Shown: piece by piece, positions 9,101-18,680 of the stretch
How the letters are laid out: each line of letters begins with the position of its first letter
Position numbering within the stretch: position 1 is the first letter of the stretch
Source: Chara braunii
Lineage: Eukaryota > Streptophyta > Charophyceae > Charales > Characeae
Direction: 5' to 3'
DNA: 33,419 nucleotides
Assembly (NCBI GenBank): GCA_003427395.1
Contig: BFEA01000144.1
Coordinates: 885,718 to 919,136, forward strand
Position numbers and translations under genes: made by a program
Notes under the pieces: model-generated
Told to the model about the DNA's origin: nothing
The model's input: the letters and a program-made list of their open reading frames with translations, nothing else
The model's database searches: none

Positions 9101-9216
9101 AAAAAAAAAAAAGGGATTACTTCTCGATTAATGCTTGCCATCCTTGCGCAGGGGCCATGCTAATCTATCTTCTCTGTATCGTTCCAATTTTAAAGGATGT
9201 CCCGCCGAAGGACGGG
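9101..9216 (-). ncRNA. U6: U6 snRNA, variant or pseudogene copy
   Basis: Minus-strand sequence shows a 5' hairpin (CGTCCTTCGGCGGGACATCC), AAAATTGGAACGATACAGAG, GATTAGCATGGCCCCTGCG, CAAGGATGG and ATCGAGAA, then a T run (9,101-9,112) as pol III terminator. These are the landmarks of spliceosomal U6 in order. Compared with the standard plant sequence there are four extra bases between the ACAGAGA box (9,171-9,177) and the AGC triad, where ACAGAGAAGATTAGC is expected and ACAGAGAAGATAGATTAGC is found. Several internal stem positions also differ. No clear TATA box or plant upstream element in the right orientation was found. The sequence is certainly U6-derived. Function is doubtful. Confidence 0.9.
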
Positions 9217-10138
9217 AATCCATTTTTTTTGATTTGGTAACCATTGGCCTGAAAATGTCCCACCGTTGGAAGGTCACCGAGGTAAATCCCAGCGAACCAC
9301 TGCCTGCTCTAATGTGTAAAAAAGGTGGGGTGTGCGGAGGTTGTTTGTACCAGGTGCCCTACCCAGGAACCACACACACCAACTGAGAAAGTGCCACTGA
9401 GCTGGAATTGACTGGAAGACAGATTGACTGAAATTTCATATCTTATCATTCTTGGATCCTGATTTCTTCTCCTTCTTCTTCTCCTTTCCCTTTGTCTCCC
9501 TCTTGTTTCTCTTAATTCACCTCCGCCCGACTCAGAAATCTGCTCTCCGAATCACGAACTCCAGGACGGAATGGATCCCAAGCGACGACGTGCCATTGCC
9601 TGCCCATCTTTGTTTCTTTGATTGAATTCTCGCTCCCTCTTGTTTCTCTTAATTCACCTCCGCCCCACTCATTAGTGGCTTGATTACAGACCTGTTGTTG
9701 CTGCGTTGGAGCGTTGGAGCAGCCGTGGAGCTTCATTAGCGGAACGTTCATTGGAGTGAAGTGCATTCCCCCTTTTAAACCTGTATTGATTGGAACCTCC
9801 ATTACCCTGGTGTCGCTGCTGCTGGGCTGGTCTAAGTTGTCACACACTCGATTGATTTGAGTTAGCAACCAGTCCGGTTGTTAAAAAATATATATATATA
9901 GTTCTGGAAAATTCTGGAAAGGTATATGGCAGTCAGCAATAGTCAGACCCACTCGTGAGTTAGTAGTTAGTAGAAGGGAGTTGGATCCAAGTGGTGAGGA
10001 GGTGGAGGCCGTTTACCTGTGCCATTGATCACCATGGACGATTATCCCATGTTTGCACTCTTGTCCCTGTCTGTGTTATGGGGACCCCTACTTCGTTTAT
10101 TCTTTAATCTTGGGTTCCAGCAAACCTTTTTTTCACAT
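9217..10138. other. 5' flank of the gag remnant, with a 33-bp direct repeat
   Basis: An identical 33-bp segment containing CTTGTTTCTCTTAATTCACC occurs at 9,496-9,528 and 9,633-9,665. A (TA)n run lies at 9,887-9,899. If an LTR exists for the downstream gag it should end in this stretch, but I could not define TG..CA borders or a primer-binding site. Confidence 0.45.
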
Positions 10139-12280
10139 ATGATGCTGAGGTCGGGGAAGTCGACGCAGGCCCAAATAGTTGAGGAACGGACATAGATAGA
10201 CTGCCGCTTGGCAGAAAAGAAGGAAGAAAAGGAGGAAAAGAGAAGGAAGAAGGAGGAGGAGGTGAAGATAAAGTTGTTGCAAGAGAAAGAAAAGATGGAG
10301 AAGGAGATGAAGGAAAAGGAGAGAAAAAGAAAAGATGAAGGAGACTGTTGGAAAGGAGAAGAACCCAGACGCAGGAAGAGAAGAGAAGGCTGAGAGCAGT
10401 CAGGCTGGGGCAATCCGTATACAACAACTGGAGGCTATGAACTGGATTGAACAGTTCGGGTACAGGACGGAGTTCCCAGAAGAGACGGAGGAAAAGAAAA
10501 ATGCCTTTATAATTAAGTTGGCATCTGCAACAGACGAGATGGAGAAGAATCTATTGCTGGATGAGAAGAAGGAAGAATTAAACAATAATATGGTGGCGGC
10601 AAAAAGACAGGAATAAAAACGAAAAAAAAAAGAATGAAAGAGGAGGGGGAGAGACTACAGAAGTTGCTGCAAGAGCAAAAAGGAAAGCAAGCAGCCATAG
10701 ATGAACGGTTAACTCTCTTGACTGACACCCTCCTCCACACTAACGAAGAACTCGCTGCCCTCCATCGATCCGTCAGTAAATTAGAGTTCCATCAGGGAGA
10801 ATTTGAGGGAACTTGGAATAACTTCCTACGCACAACCTCTCACAAAGTAGATGACCAAATTTTTGGATATCTAAAGCAACTAGATGGCGCCCTCACCAAA
10901 AAGATAACTGACCCTGCCGTAGTAAGAAAGTTGAAGATTGGAGGTGGGGGAGGAGAAAGAGGCGATAATGGTGATGATGGAGACAGGAAAGGAAAGGGTG
11001 TCAAGAAAGAGAAGGATGGAGAAGCGGAGGAGTCCAGGCAAAAGATGAAGGTGAAGTTGCCTTGGACTTATACAGGGAAAAAGGAAGAGAGCATCTTCCA
11101 GGCTATGGGTACGTACCTGTACGCACAAAAGATTTTGTACCGAGACTGGTATTAATGGCAAGTACGTGTATGGCAGGGGGCGCAATGAGTTTCACCATCT
11201 CTTTAATGAAAGAGGCTGGCTGCACAACCATGGTTGAGTTTCCTCAACAGATGCAGATGGAAGACTTTTTCAAAGCCCTTTGAGAAATGTTCGAAGATAA
11301 GAACTTGGTCCGTAGGACTGATTCTTTGATTCTTAACATTAGTGACCGTAAATAGAAGAGTGTATCAACCCTCAAGGCCACGATGGATGAATTGTTGCAA
11401 TGCCTAGATCACAGACTGACACCGGCCCAGATCCTGAATAACTTCGCTATAGCGCTCCCTAATCCCCTGGAAACACGGCTATATCCTGCACCAAAGAAGA
11501 GGGAATAACTTATGAGAAATTAAGCAAGATCGCAGTAGATCATGTTTCCTACAGGAGGCACAATACTGCCACTACTAGAAAGACTTGCAAGCAAGAAAGA
11601 AATGGAAAGATAGAACAATTTCTGGTAATATAGCAGGGAACGACAACCTATTGGTCACCTTCGAGGAAGGAGGTGTAGAGTCCTTTACATATGACCAAAT
11701 ACATTATAGACTAGAAGAAGATAGCAATGGTCACTTAGCCCAGGGAGGGGACTATGCGGCTGTTGCAGCCCGCGGGGAAGGGCGACAAGGAGGAAGAGGT
11801 CGTGGTAGAGGAAAAGGAGGCCACGATCGAGGTGGAGGAAGAGGACCCGCCACCCAGAGGGGTAGTGGCGAAGGTAGCTACCATGTGGGAGGTAGGGGTA
11901 ATAGTCCCTCGCAAGGTGGTAGAGGTCCCAACTCCACAGGGGGAAGAGGTAGAGGTAATTGGCAGCCATATCCAGCCCAGCCTGGAATTCTCATAGGCAA
12001 ACCATGGGAACAAATGGGGATAGATGAAAAAGTTTGGGAAGAAAGGAAGGCTACCGGTCAATGTTTCAAATGTGGTGACCCTGACCACATTGTTCCCTTC
12101 TGTCCTGAATATAGGTACCCAAAAGGGAACAACCAGTAGAGGTTTCAGTTGCCTCTACAGGGACTATGGATGCAAGCAGACTGTCATCCTCCCGTCCAGA
12201 GGTCCCAATGGCAAAGACTGAGACGAGAAATGATCCCCACCTAGTTACTGCTCATTTAGCAGTAATCGAGATTCGTTAAC
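10139..12280 (+). pseudogene. Retrotransposon Gag remnant (coiled coil, RGG stretch, CCHC zinc knuckle)
   Basis: A frame opening MMLRSGKSTQAQ at 10,139 hits TAG at 10,193, then continues as a very Lys/Glu-rich coiled coil to about 10,390. It shifts frame to TAA at 10,614, shifts again (10,634-11,155) and again (11,062-11,283), has further stops, and resumes at 11,585-12,139. Fragments around 11,045-11,510 (GKKEESIFQAMGTYL, LKATMDELLQCLDHRL) look like a plant LTR-retrotransposon Gag core. An RGG/GR-rich stretch lies at about 11,770-11,965, and a C-X2-C-X4-H-X4-C zinc knuckle (CFKCGDPDHIVPFC) at 12,062-12,103. Coding-like sequence continues in another frame to about 12,280. At least four frameshifts and several stops make it non-functional. 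No protease, reverse transcriptase or integrase follows. Confidence 0.8.
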
Positions 12281-12734
12281 TGGTCATACATCAATTCAGT
12301 CGATCACAATTTAAAAGGAGAGCGCGGTGACGATCAATGACCCACAAGCACAACCATCGACAGAAAAATGTGCCAAATTGCAAAAAAGATCATCAACAAG
12401 CCAAGCCAAGGTTGATCGTGACAACAGATGTATGCCACACATTGTGGAGAAATTACAAATGTCATAGCCATCCTTCTGGCGAGGTTCAAGATTGTTTTTT
12501 TTTTTGGGCGGGCAACAGACCTGTCCTCCTCAGGGGAATAGTAGTGAGTACTAGTGACCTTGACAGGAGACAATGTCTTGGATTGATTATTTCACGATAC
12601 TATTCTATTCTATTATTCATAGATTTGTTGAGTAATGATCACTGATTGACTAACTCGTCGTGAGGCGGAGAGGTTACTACACTGAAGTTTCGGGCTGTAG
12701 CTCGGGACAGGGGTGAAACAGATTGGGAGAGGGA
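12281..12734. other. 3' flank of the gag remnant
   Basis: No pol-like motif in any frame. A T run lies at 12,494-12,505 and a short (TATTC)n at about 12,598-12,615. Confidence 0.4.
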
Positions 12735-12744
12735 GGGGGGGGGN

Positions 12745-12798
<54 letters not shown>
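12735..12798. repeat. Poly-G run with an ambiguous base
   Basis: About 64 bases of G with one N at 12,744. Such a run would form G-quadruplexes and is also a classic place for assembly or base-calling error, so its length should not be trusted. Confidence 0.9.
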
Positions 12799-12875
12799 CG
12801 CGCTCAGAAAAATGGGCTGTAGGGATATATAATTGAAGTACAGCAGACATTGCAGCGGCCAACCAATGCTGACCA

Positions 12876-12962
12876 GAAGGGAGCAGTCAATGTAAGACAG
12901 ATGAAAGGAACACCCACAGTGAAGGGAGCAGTCAATGTAAGCCAGATAAGAACACCCACAGT
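12876..12962. repeat. Tandem repeat, two units of 42-45 bp
   Basis: GAAGGGAGCAGTCAATGTAA..CAGAT..GAACACCCACAGT occurs at 12,876-12,920 and 12,921-12,962, with a 3-bp difference in length. Confidence 0.85.
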
Positions 12963-13739
12963 CCTCGTATAGGGAAGCCGAGGCCATATTAACGGCATTT
13001 CTCAGCCATGACGGTCTTCAAAGAATATCGCTATGCTAGGCTAGGGTAATTGAATTTCCTTTTGGGCTTGACAGCAGGAGATCGTTTTCAGTCTCCTACT
13101 TCCTGCCTCAACCCAACCCAACCCAACCCAACCCAAACAAAACAAAACAAAACAAAAGAACTCTCTCATCCTGCCCTGTTTCTTCCGAGCTTAACACTAT
13201 GCCCTGTCCTGTGTTCCCTTCTCCCTTCTTCGATTGACATGGGTCCCCCTTCTTCAGCAATTGAGTCCTCTGAGGGTTTCCCTCTTTTTTTTTTTTTCTT
13301 TTTTTTTTTTTCTTTTTTTTTGGCTGGTCCGATGGACCATGGATCAGAATCATCAGATATTAAACTGTCCAGAACAGAGACTACTCTTGATCAATTTTTA
13401 GCCAAGAGGCCGGGAAAGGCATGCCTCTGGAGAAAGAAACAGTATTCCCCCTTAAACCATTCCTTAGATTAGCAGTTGACACAGGGGAAAACCCCGCAGG
13501 CTTAGAATAAAACTAGTTTTTTTTTTTTTTTTTTTCCCTCTTTTCTTCGTTTTTTTTCTTTTCTTTTTTCTTTTGGAGAGCTAAAAGAGCTCAGGGACAC
13601 TGGATCCGGTTTCCAGGAGCCTAAGCTGAGTAAAGGGCTCAGCAGCAATTTTGTGTTCGTGTTCATCTCTGGGGTGTTTGTTGGAGAATTCAAGCTCGCG
13701 GACCCTATTCTCTGAGCAATATAAGATTTGACGCTTTCC

Positions 13740-13773
<34 letters not shown>

Positions 13774-13868
13774 AGGTATGCCTCTTTCCTTATCTTATCC
13801 TATCAGATTTTTTTTCCCAATTGTTGTCTTATCTTATCTTAGGGGTAACTTCAGTGTGGTCACGAAAA
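12963..13868. other. Low-complexity stretch with one unrecognised coding-like piece
   Basis: Contains (CCCAA)n and (CAAAA)n at about 13,110-13,157, T/C runs at 13,285-13,320 and 13,517-13,573, an A run at 13,741-13,768 and TATCT repeats near 13,790. A plus-strand frame at about 13,333-13,472 reads MDHGSESSDIKLSRTETT and has protein-like composition, but I recognise no family. Confidence 0.4.
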
Positions 13869-13998
13869 CAGTTTGAAAATGCACTTCAGGCAATCCCTCG
13901 AACCCAACACACCCCCACATGACGCCACCAGACCCGAAACCTAGGTTATATACATTCACCATTACAGGCCCTTTTGCCTCAAGTGCATTTTCAAACTC
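13869..13998. mobile_element. Small inverted-repeat element (CAGTTTGAAAATGCACTT ends)
   Basis: CAGTTTGAAAATGCACTTCA at 13,869 and, inverted, TTGCCTCAAGTGCATTTTCA ending at 13,998 are about 25-bp terminal inverted repeats around an about 80-bp interior. It is embedded in TATCT repeat sequence. A related end occurs at 2,210-2,262. Confidence 0.7.
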
Positions 13999-14261
13999 AA
14001 ACTCTGACTGCGCCATAGTTTTCTCTTTATCCTATCTTATCCTATCCTATCCTTATATTACTTATCTTATCTTGCCCTTTCTCTATCCGCTTTCCAAATG
14101 CGCAGGCTGTCTCCTACCTCCCACCTCCAACTCGAATCCTCTTAGGGGCTCGCCACACCACTGTCGAAAACACGATTTTCGATAGTTTCTCTTCGCTTCG
14201 ATAGTTTCTCTTCGCCGCACAGCCTGTTGAAATTGGAGACGGGAAGAAAATTAAAATTCGC
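13999..14261. other. (TATCT)n and short direct repeats
   Basis: Degenerate TATCC/TATCT repeats at about 14,028-14,074, and TTCGATAGTTTCTCTTCGC twice in tandem at about 14,178-14,214. No gene. Confidence 0.5.
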
Positions 14262-14680
14262 AAGTTGTCAGAGAATGCTTCTCAGTTGGTAAGGCATGCA
14301 AATGGCATTCAGGAGGTCTTGGGTTCAATCCCCATTGGCCTCATGCACCTTCCTGGGCAAGCTTGGCGCCCGCCACCTAGAGATATGCCGTTGGTCCCCC
14401 GGAGTGGCATTGAGCAGAGACTGCTGATGTTCATAGGGGGAGGGGACCGGAGGGGAGGCACAGTGACTGGCCCATCGAAGAAGCTCGGTCCTGATGCTAC
14501 GGGCTGACCCCTGGACGGTATCGCCCACCTGCTGTAGCAGGTATCGCACCTGCTGGTGGATGCAGCTCCCGCATGTTTCCTCGTTGGAGGCTTGAGCACG
14601 GATGTGGCTGCTACGGGGTTCCCCGTAATACTATAATGACAATAAAAAAAGGCCTGAAAGGCCGTCCTGTCCAGATTGGA
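14262..14680 (+). mobile_element. SINE-1, near full-length tRNA-derived SINE
   Basis: The head looks like a tRNA: an A-box-like TCTCAGTTGGTAAGGC (14,279-14,294) and a B-box GGGTTCAATCC (14,321-14,331) at tRNA-like spacing. The body continues CTTCCTGGGCAAGCTTGG, GCCCGCCACCTAGAGA, AAGAAGCTCGGTCCTGATGC and GCACCTGCTGGTGG, and ends near GGCCTGAAAGGCC. The body is shared with 428-640 and 1,300-1,447, both on the minus strand. Such elements are copied by LINE machinery; one LINE remnant lies 0.8 kb away. The A/B boxes also serve as an internal pol III promoter. Confidence 0.85.
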
Positions 14681-14715
14681 CAGGTAATTGAATTGGTTGG
14701 GCTTAAAAAATTAGC

Positions 14716-14763
<48 letters not shown>

Positions 14764-15221
14764 TCTTTCTTGTTTTTCCTTTTTTTTTTTGTTGTTTTTG
14801 TTAGAATGCTTCTCGACACCTCCTGTCCAAAGTTGTTGTTGAATCCCGACTCCCTAGCCTGCAACTCCGATGCTTTCAACAGTCCTGGGCTGCCTTGAAA
14901 TTTGAAATTTGGTGCCTAGGCATGAGGTCGGCGGGATGGACTAATGCTTGTCGTACCCTCAGGCACGTTCGTCTTTTTCCATCTTGCATTCACAAATGCG
15001 TCCACTCTACAGTGCTGTGTGACTAAAAAGGGGGCAAACCGTCGACGGGAGGCTGTCAAATTTATTCTGACAGCTGTCAATTTTTTTAGCCTTTCGACAG
15101 GCCCTTACTCTTTGCCTTTTTGGGGGGCAGTTCATTCATTTCGACCTTCCCCCACGTTAGAAAAACTAACGACCCAAAAATAGAAAGAAAAACCGGAACA
15201 ACAACGAAAACACGACAATCT
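14681..15221. other. A42 homopolymer and unassigned flank
   Basis: An A run of about 42 bases lies at 14,719-14,760, then a T-rich patch. CTGTCAAATTTATTCTGACAGCTGTCAA near 15,053 has repeated CTGTCA/CTGACAG words, some in inverted orientation. No gene was recognised. Confidence 0.4.
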
Positions 15222-15394
15222 CCAGGAGCATGGTCCCACTACCAAAGCCGATAGGATAGAAATCCTGAATCTGGCCATATTTTCTGCAGAGATATAAAAA
15301 AACAGTTCGATCTTGATTTCCTGCTCCTGTCCTCAAACTCGTCCAGATTCAGGCATTCAATCCGACACTCGTTGCTAATGGGACCGTGGCCCAG
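15222..15394. mobile_element. TIR element family M1, copy 2
   Basis: Left end CCAGGAGCATGGTCCCACTA; right end CTAATGGGACCGTGGCCCAG, its approximate inverse. The interior TTCGATCTTGATTTCCTGC and AACTCGTCCAGATTCAGGCA matches copy 1 at 674-830. The left arm has diverged (CTACCAAAGCC). Confidence 0.8.
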
Positions 15395-15439
15395 AGGGAT
15401 GTATGAAATGCCGGGTAAGAGTAAAGCCTGTAAAGGATT

Positions 15440-16452
15440 CTTTTTTTTTTTCTTTTTTAAACATCATCATATATTGCATATAAAAATGACGAGGCCCGGG
15501 TCCTCACAGTCTCCCCGGAAAGAAGGGGCTGGGAACATTACCCAGTTTCGCTTTGTCAAACCTTCTGACTATTTAGAGTAACTGGTGGGCCCAGGTACCG
15601 GGCTGTCTGAAACTGAACCTGAGGTAGCTAGGGCCGATGAGCAGTGATCCCACAATAGCTCCGAATATCCTAGTCTGTCTGCGTCATCAAAATGGACCCA
15701 AGCGAAAGTACTCGACCATTTGAGAAAGAAAGGAAACTCTGGCATCTACTATGGAGTCTTGACTTTTTCCTCTGATGTCTGTTCTAATAGCCTGTTTAAA
15801 CAGTGAAAATAGCGCCCGAGGGCAGGATTTCTTTTGCAGGAAGATCCTGTCTCGTCGAGCCATCCAAATTAGCCAGAAGGCTCTAACTCTGAATAACTGA
15901 GCTATCCTGTTAGACTGCTTATCCACGTTGGAGTCTTGAATCCTGCTTGTAAAGATGAGATCTTTCTGCCACGTGGAGGATTCGCCGTGTGCCTGTGTCC
16001 ACATATCCGGGATACTATCCCAGAATCCCCTTGGGATGATGCATTCCCACCACAGGTGAAGCGAGTCCTCTAGTGAGGCTTGTGGACATGCTGTGCATTT
16101 CGTGTCTATATCCATACCTTTTTCTGAACACCACAAGGCGGTTGGGGTGCATGGATGGAGGTGAAGCCATTGTAAGCCCCCCGCCTTGGTCTCCAGCGCA
16201 CTGAGTATGAGCCTATGAGGTGTATGAAGAAAGGCACCCACTTTGCATTGATGTGTGGGAGCCCCAGCGCCCTGCACCTGCTGTGCCATGAGCAAGAGAG
16301 GGCTCGTTGTATTGCCTGTCCTTGTGCTTGAAGCTTGTAGGCTTGTCGTCGATCTTCGATGTGTATTCCGATAGTGGAATCTCAGAGGTAGAGCCTGTGC
16401 TTTCCGACATTTTCCATCCCGTCTTCAGCACATCTACCTTCCAGTCCTTCAT
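15440..16452 (-). pseudogene. LINE ORF2 3' fragment with reverse-transcriptase zinc-binding domain
   Basis: A minus-strand frame of 202 codons (16,295 to 15,687) contains KCTACPQASLEDSLHLWWEC, a C-X2-C-X9-H-X4-C pattern typical of the zf-RVT domain found downstream of reverse transcriptase in plant LINEs. It is followed by RALFSLFKQAIRTDI, commonly seen in such C-termini. Coding-like sequence upstream (16,452 to 16,213) is in another frame, so at least one frameshift is present. A T run at 15,440-15,458 on the plus strand fits the poly(A) tail at the 3' end. The reverse transcriptase and endonuclease are absent, as expected of 5' truncation. Confidence 0.75.
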
Positions 16453-16465
16453 AGGTTTCTATCCC

Positions 16466-16519
16466 CCATAAAGCTTTTTTTTCTTTTTTCTTTTTTTCTT
16501 TTTGTGCCACCATAAAGCT
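16466..16519 (-). mobile_element. Tiny A-tailed insertion with 10-bp target duplication
   Basis: CCATAAAGCT occurs at 16,466-16,475 and 16,510-16,519. Between them, on the minus strand, is GTGGCAC-like sequence followed by an A-rich tail with scattered G. This is the form of a severely 5'-truncated retroposed insert. Confidence 0.55.
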
Positions 16520-16769
16520 GTTACCTCCTGTTGGACCTTGTTTCTGTGTGACTCTTATCTGCTGCCACCCCTGTGGAGATTTCATCACAGGCTCTCTAAG
16601 ACTCCCCCTCTGTTCTAATCTTGAGTTCGCAAGCTGGTAAAGGACATTTTAGAAGATGCGGTGCCTATGAATGCGCACTGACTGACCTTTTTTTTTTTTT
16701 TTTTTTTTTTTTAGAAGATGCGGCACTGTGTTTTTATTTTTTATTTTTAAATAGAAAAAAAAAAGAACG
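16520..16769. other. Unassigned stretch with T run
   Basis: TTTTAGAAGATGCGG is repeated at 16,647 and 16,709 around a T run of about 25. No gene. Confidence 0.4.
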
Positions 16770-16905
16770 GGCGACGTTTTTTAGATATCATCATCGTACT
16801 GAAGCGATAGTATTTTACTCGTTCGCTTCAAGAGGGCTTCCAAAGCAGGTGTGAATTTTCAACTGTTCAGGGGTGTACTACTTGAGCTACCGGTAGGCCA
16901 GTTGT
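16770..16905 (-). mobile_element. SINE-2, tRNA-derived, diverged copy
   Basis: On the minus strand TAGCTCAAGTAGTACACCCC (A-box-like) is followed by TGAACAGTTGAAA and later GATGATATCT and CGTCGCCC. The same order occurs in the copy nested at 20,047-20,205 (TAGCTCAGTGGGTACACCC, TGAACTATTGAAA, GATAATATCT, CGTCGCCC). The B box has decayed here. Confidence 0.65.
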
Positions 16906-17266
16906 CACTGGGCTGCGTTTTTTCGTTGGGCCCCCTGGGGGAGCTAAGCCTGCCATCATTTCATTTGTGTTATCCAGTGCGTTTCACGGCCGCAGCGGAG
17001 CCACCGGAGGCGCGAGGCTCCACTCAGCACGACCCTTGATTTCTGACCACTGCAGTCGATTACAAAAGATCTACGGCCGGAAATGAAGAAACCCTACGGG
17101 GGGGGGAAAATGCCTCCTCCAGGGGAGAACTAAGCTATTGTATTCTTCTCTCAAACTCACCCTTTTACCAGAACTAGCCGTCAAGCTGCAGCCAAAACAA
17201 ACCAAAAAAAAAACAAACCAAAAAAAAGAAAAAAAGAAAAAAAGAAGAAGAAGAAAGGAGGCCGCC
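16906..17266. other. Unassigned stretch
   Basis: GGGGGGG at 17,099-17,105 and an A-rich patch at 17,200-17,255. No gene. Confidence 0.4.
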
Positions 17267-17556
17267 AAGATTCTGTCCGCTTAGGGTCCAGGCCTTCAAG
17301 ATTACTCTTTCTCGTGGGTGCTTTGGCCAAATCGGCCACGCTTTTTCGCAACGATCTCTTTTTCAGGTTCCACACGCCACATAGATCCAGGATTTTTTTT
17401 TTTTTTTTTTTAAGATTCTGTCCGCTTAGGGTCCAGGCCTTCAAGATTACTCTTTCTCGTGGGTGCTTTGGCCAAATCGGCCACGCTTTTTCGCAACGAT
17501 CTCTTTTTCAGGTTCCACACGCCACATAGATCCAGGATTTTTTTTTTTTTTTTTTT
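17267..17556. repeat. Perfect 145-bp tandem duplication ending in T19
   Basis: The unit 17,267-17,411 (from AAGATTCTGTCCGC to a run of 19 T) is repeated without a difference I can see at 17,412-17,556, and both T runs are 19 long. Such identity points to a very recent duplication or an assembly artefact. Confidence 0.9.
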
Positions 17557-17795
17557 GGAAGAATCATTAGCTTTTATTACAAATGACAGGAGGCTGGGAA
17601 TTCCTCACAATCAACCCGGAGGATATGACCAATAACCCTAAATGGGCTGTTGCTGGGCTGTTGCTGGAAAACGTGTCCAGCGTCCCTTCCTTTCACCGGT
17701 CTATCCTCACCTTCCCAAATCCCTTGAAGCTCAAAGTAATTTCGTGTAGAGACAAGGCACCATCCTACTTGGTCCTAAGGCTCAGTCTGTGGCAA
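17557..17795. other. Unassigned stretch
   Basis: Nothing recognisable. Confidence 0.4.
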
Positions 17796-17906
17796 CTACC
17801 GTCTTCACCCGAATAGAACGCCCGGTAATTATCGCCGTATCTGGACTGGAAGTTGCCCCAAATACAGCTATAATGACCGGTCGTTCTATTCGGGTGAAGA
17901 CGGTAG
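17796..17906. mobile_element. TIR element family M2 (CTACCGTCTTC), copy 1
   Basis: CTACCGTCTTCACCCGAATA at the left and the exact inverse TATTCGGGTGAAGACGGTAG at the right; pairing extends to about 36 bp per arm (GAACG..CCGGTAATTAT / ATAATGACCGG..CGTTC). Total about 111 bp. Copy 2, of equal length, lies at 19,462-19,572. Confidence 0.85.
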
Positions 17907-17944
17907 CAGATCATTGCAGTGAAGACGGTAGCAGATCATTGCAG
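17894..17944. repeat. 25-bp direct tandem repeat at the M2 right end
   Basis: GTGAAGACGGTAG followed by CAGATCATTGCA occurs twice back to back. The first copy overlaps the right terminal repeat of the M2 element, so part of the transposon end has been duplicated with its flank. Confidence 0.85.
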
Positions 17945-18065
17945 TCCGTTTATTCTTCTTCTTCTTTTTTTTTTTTTTTTTTTTCGGATTTATTCGTTTT
18001 GGATGTCTCGAGATCTCGTTTCTCTAAAGGAATTTTCGATTTTTTTGGTAATATATAGATGCCCA

Positions 18066-18221
18066 GTAAACCTTAGGCAGAGATGGAGGGAGAAGAGGAC
18101 AACAAACGAGGGAGGGGCTGTGACAGAGAATGTTTCGTCGGAGTATATGCACAACAGTTTGTCACAGCCCCTCCCTCGTTTGTTGTCCTCTTCTCCCTCT
18201 CACTCTCTGCCTACGGTTTAC
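18066..18221. mobile_element. Near-perfect foldback hairpin element
   Basis: Arms 18,066-18,124 and 18,161-18,221 are near-perfect inverted copies. Left landmarks are GTAAACC, TAGGCAGAG, GGGAGAAGAGGACAACAAAC and GAGGGAGGGGCTGTGAC; all recur inverted on the right. The loop is about 36 nt. One arm is almost all purine and the other almost all pyrimidine. A transcript would form an about 60-bp duplex suitable for Dicer-like processing. It is probably a MITE. Confidence 0.85.
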
Positions 18222-18680
18222 CGTAGGCAGCTCTGTTTTGCGATATATTTTGTAACACTGTGAATCGGAGCGCAAAGGCGGAAAAAAACAAAACAAGAAA
18301 AGGAAAAGAAGGAAGGAAGGAAGGAAAGCCCCACTTGTTCATCACCTCTTACGTACAAGGCCAGCCATGTGGATGACAGGTTGAGCGCTGGCAGCCCCCA
18401 GCCATCCCTGTGTATCACAAGGACCCACTTGCACGCAGCCAAAAGGCAAAGAAAGAGGTAAACCCGACTATATATATCGTCACAAAGATATCAGAGCGCA
18501 AAAGCGAAAACGAAAACAAAAGGAAACAAGAAAGATGTCAATTCATTTCTTATCTTCTTATTTATGTATAATATAGGACCTGGTGTAGTTATTATTTATA
18601 TTTATATATGTAGACGATACAAGCCTGAATCCAACCTGATTTATCTACACCGACGACAAGAGCGGACAAAACCACTGTAC
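18222..18680. other. Unassigned A-rich stretch
   Basis: Related A-rich phrases (GAGCGCAAAGGCG.. and GAGCGCAAAAGCG..) at 18,268 and 18,493 suggest old duplication. (GAAG)n at about 18,310-18,326. No gene. Confidence 0.4.

Noticed and set aside
10042-10740. Minus-strand Ser/Phe-rich frames opposite the gag remnant
   Set aside because: They are antisense shadows of the Lys/Glu-rich coiled coil.
14279-14331. Possible true tRNA gene
   Set aside because: A and B boxes are present, but the acceptor and anticodon stems do not form and the sequence continues into a repeated SINE body.
16647-16723. Retroposon target duplication (TTTTAGAAGATGCGG twice)
   Set aside because: The homopolymer lies on the wrong side of the insert for an A-tailed insertion on either strand, so chance or tandem duplication is likelier.
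17267-17556. LTR pair
   Set aside because: The two identical 145-bp copies are directly adjacent with no internal region and no TG..CA ends.
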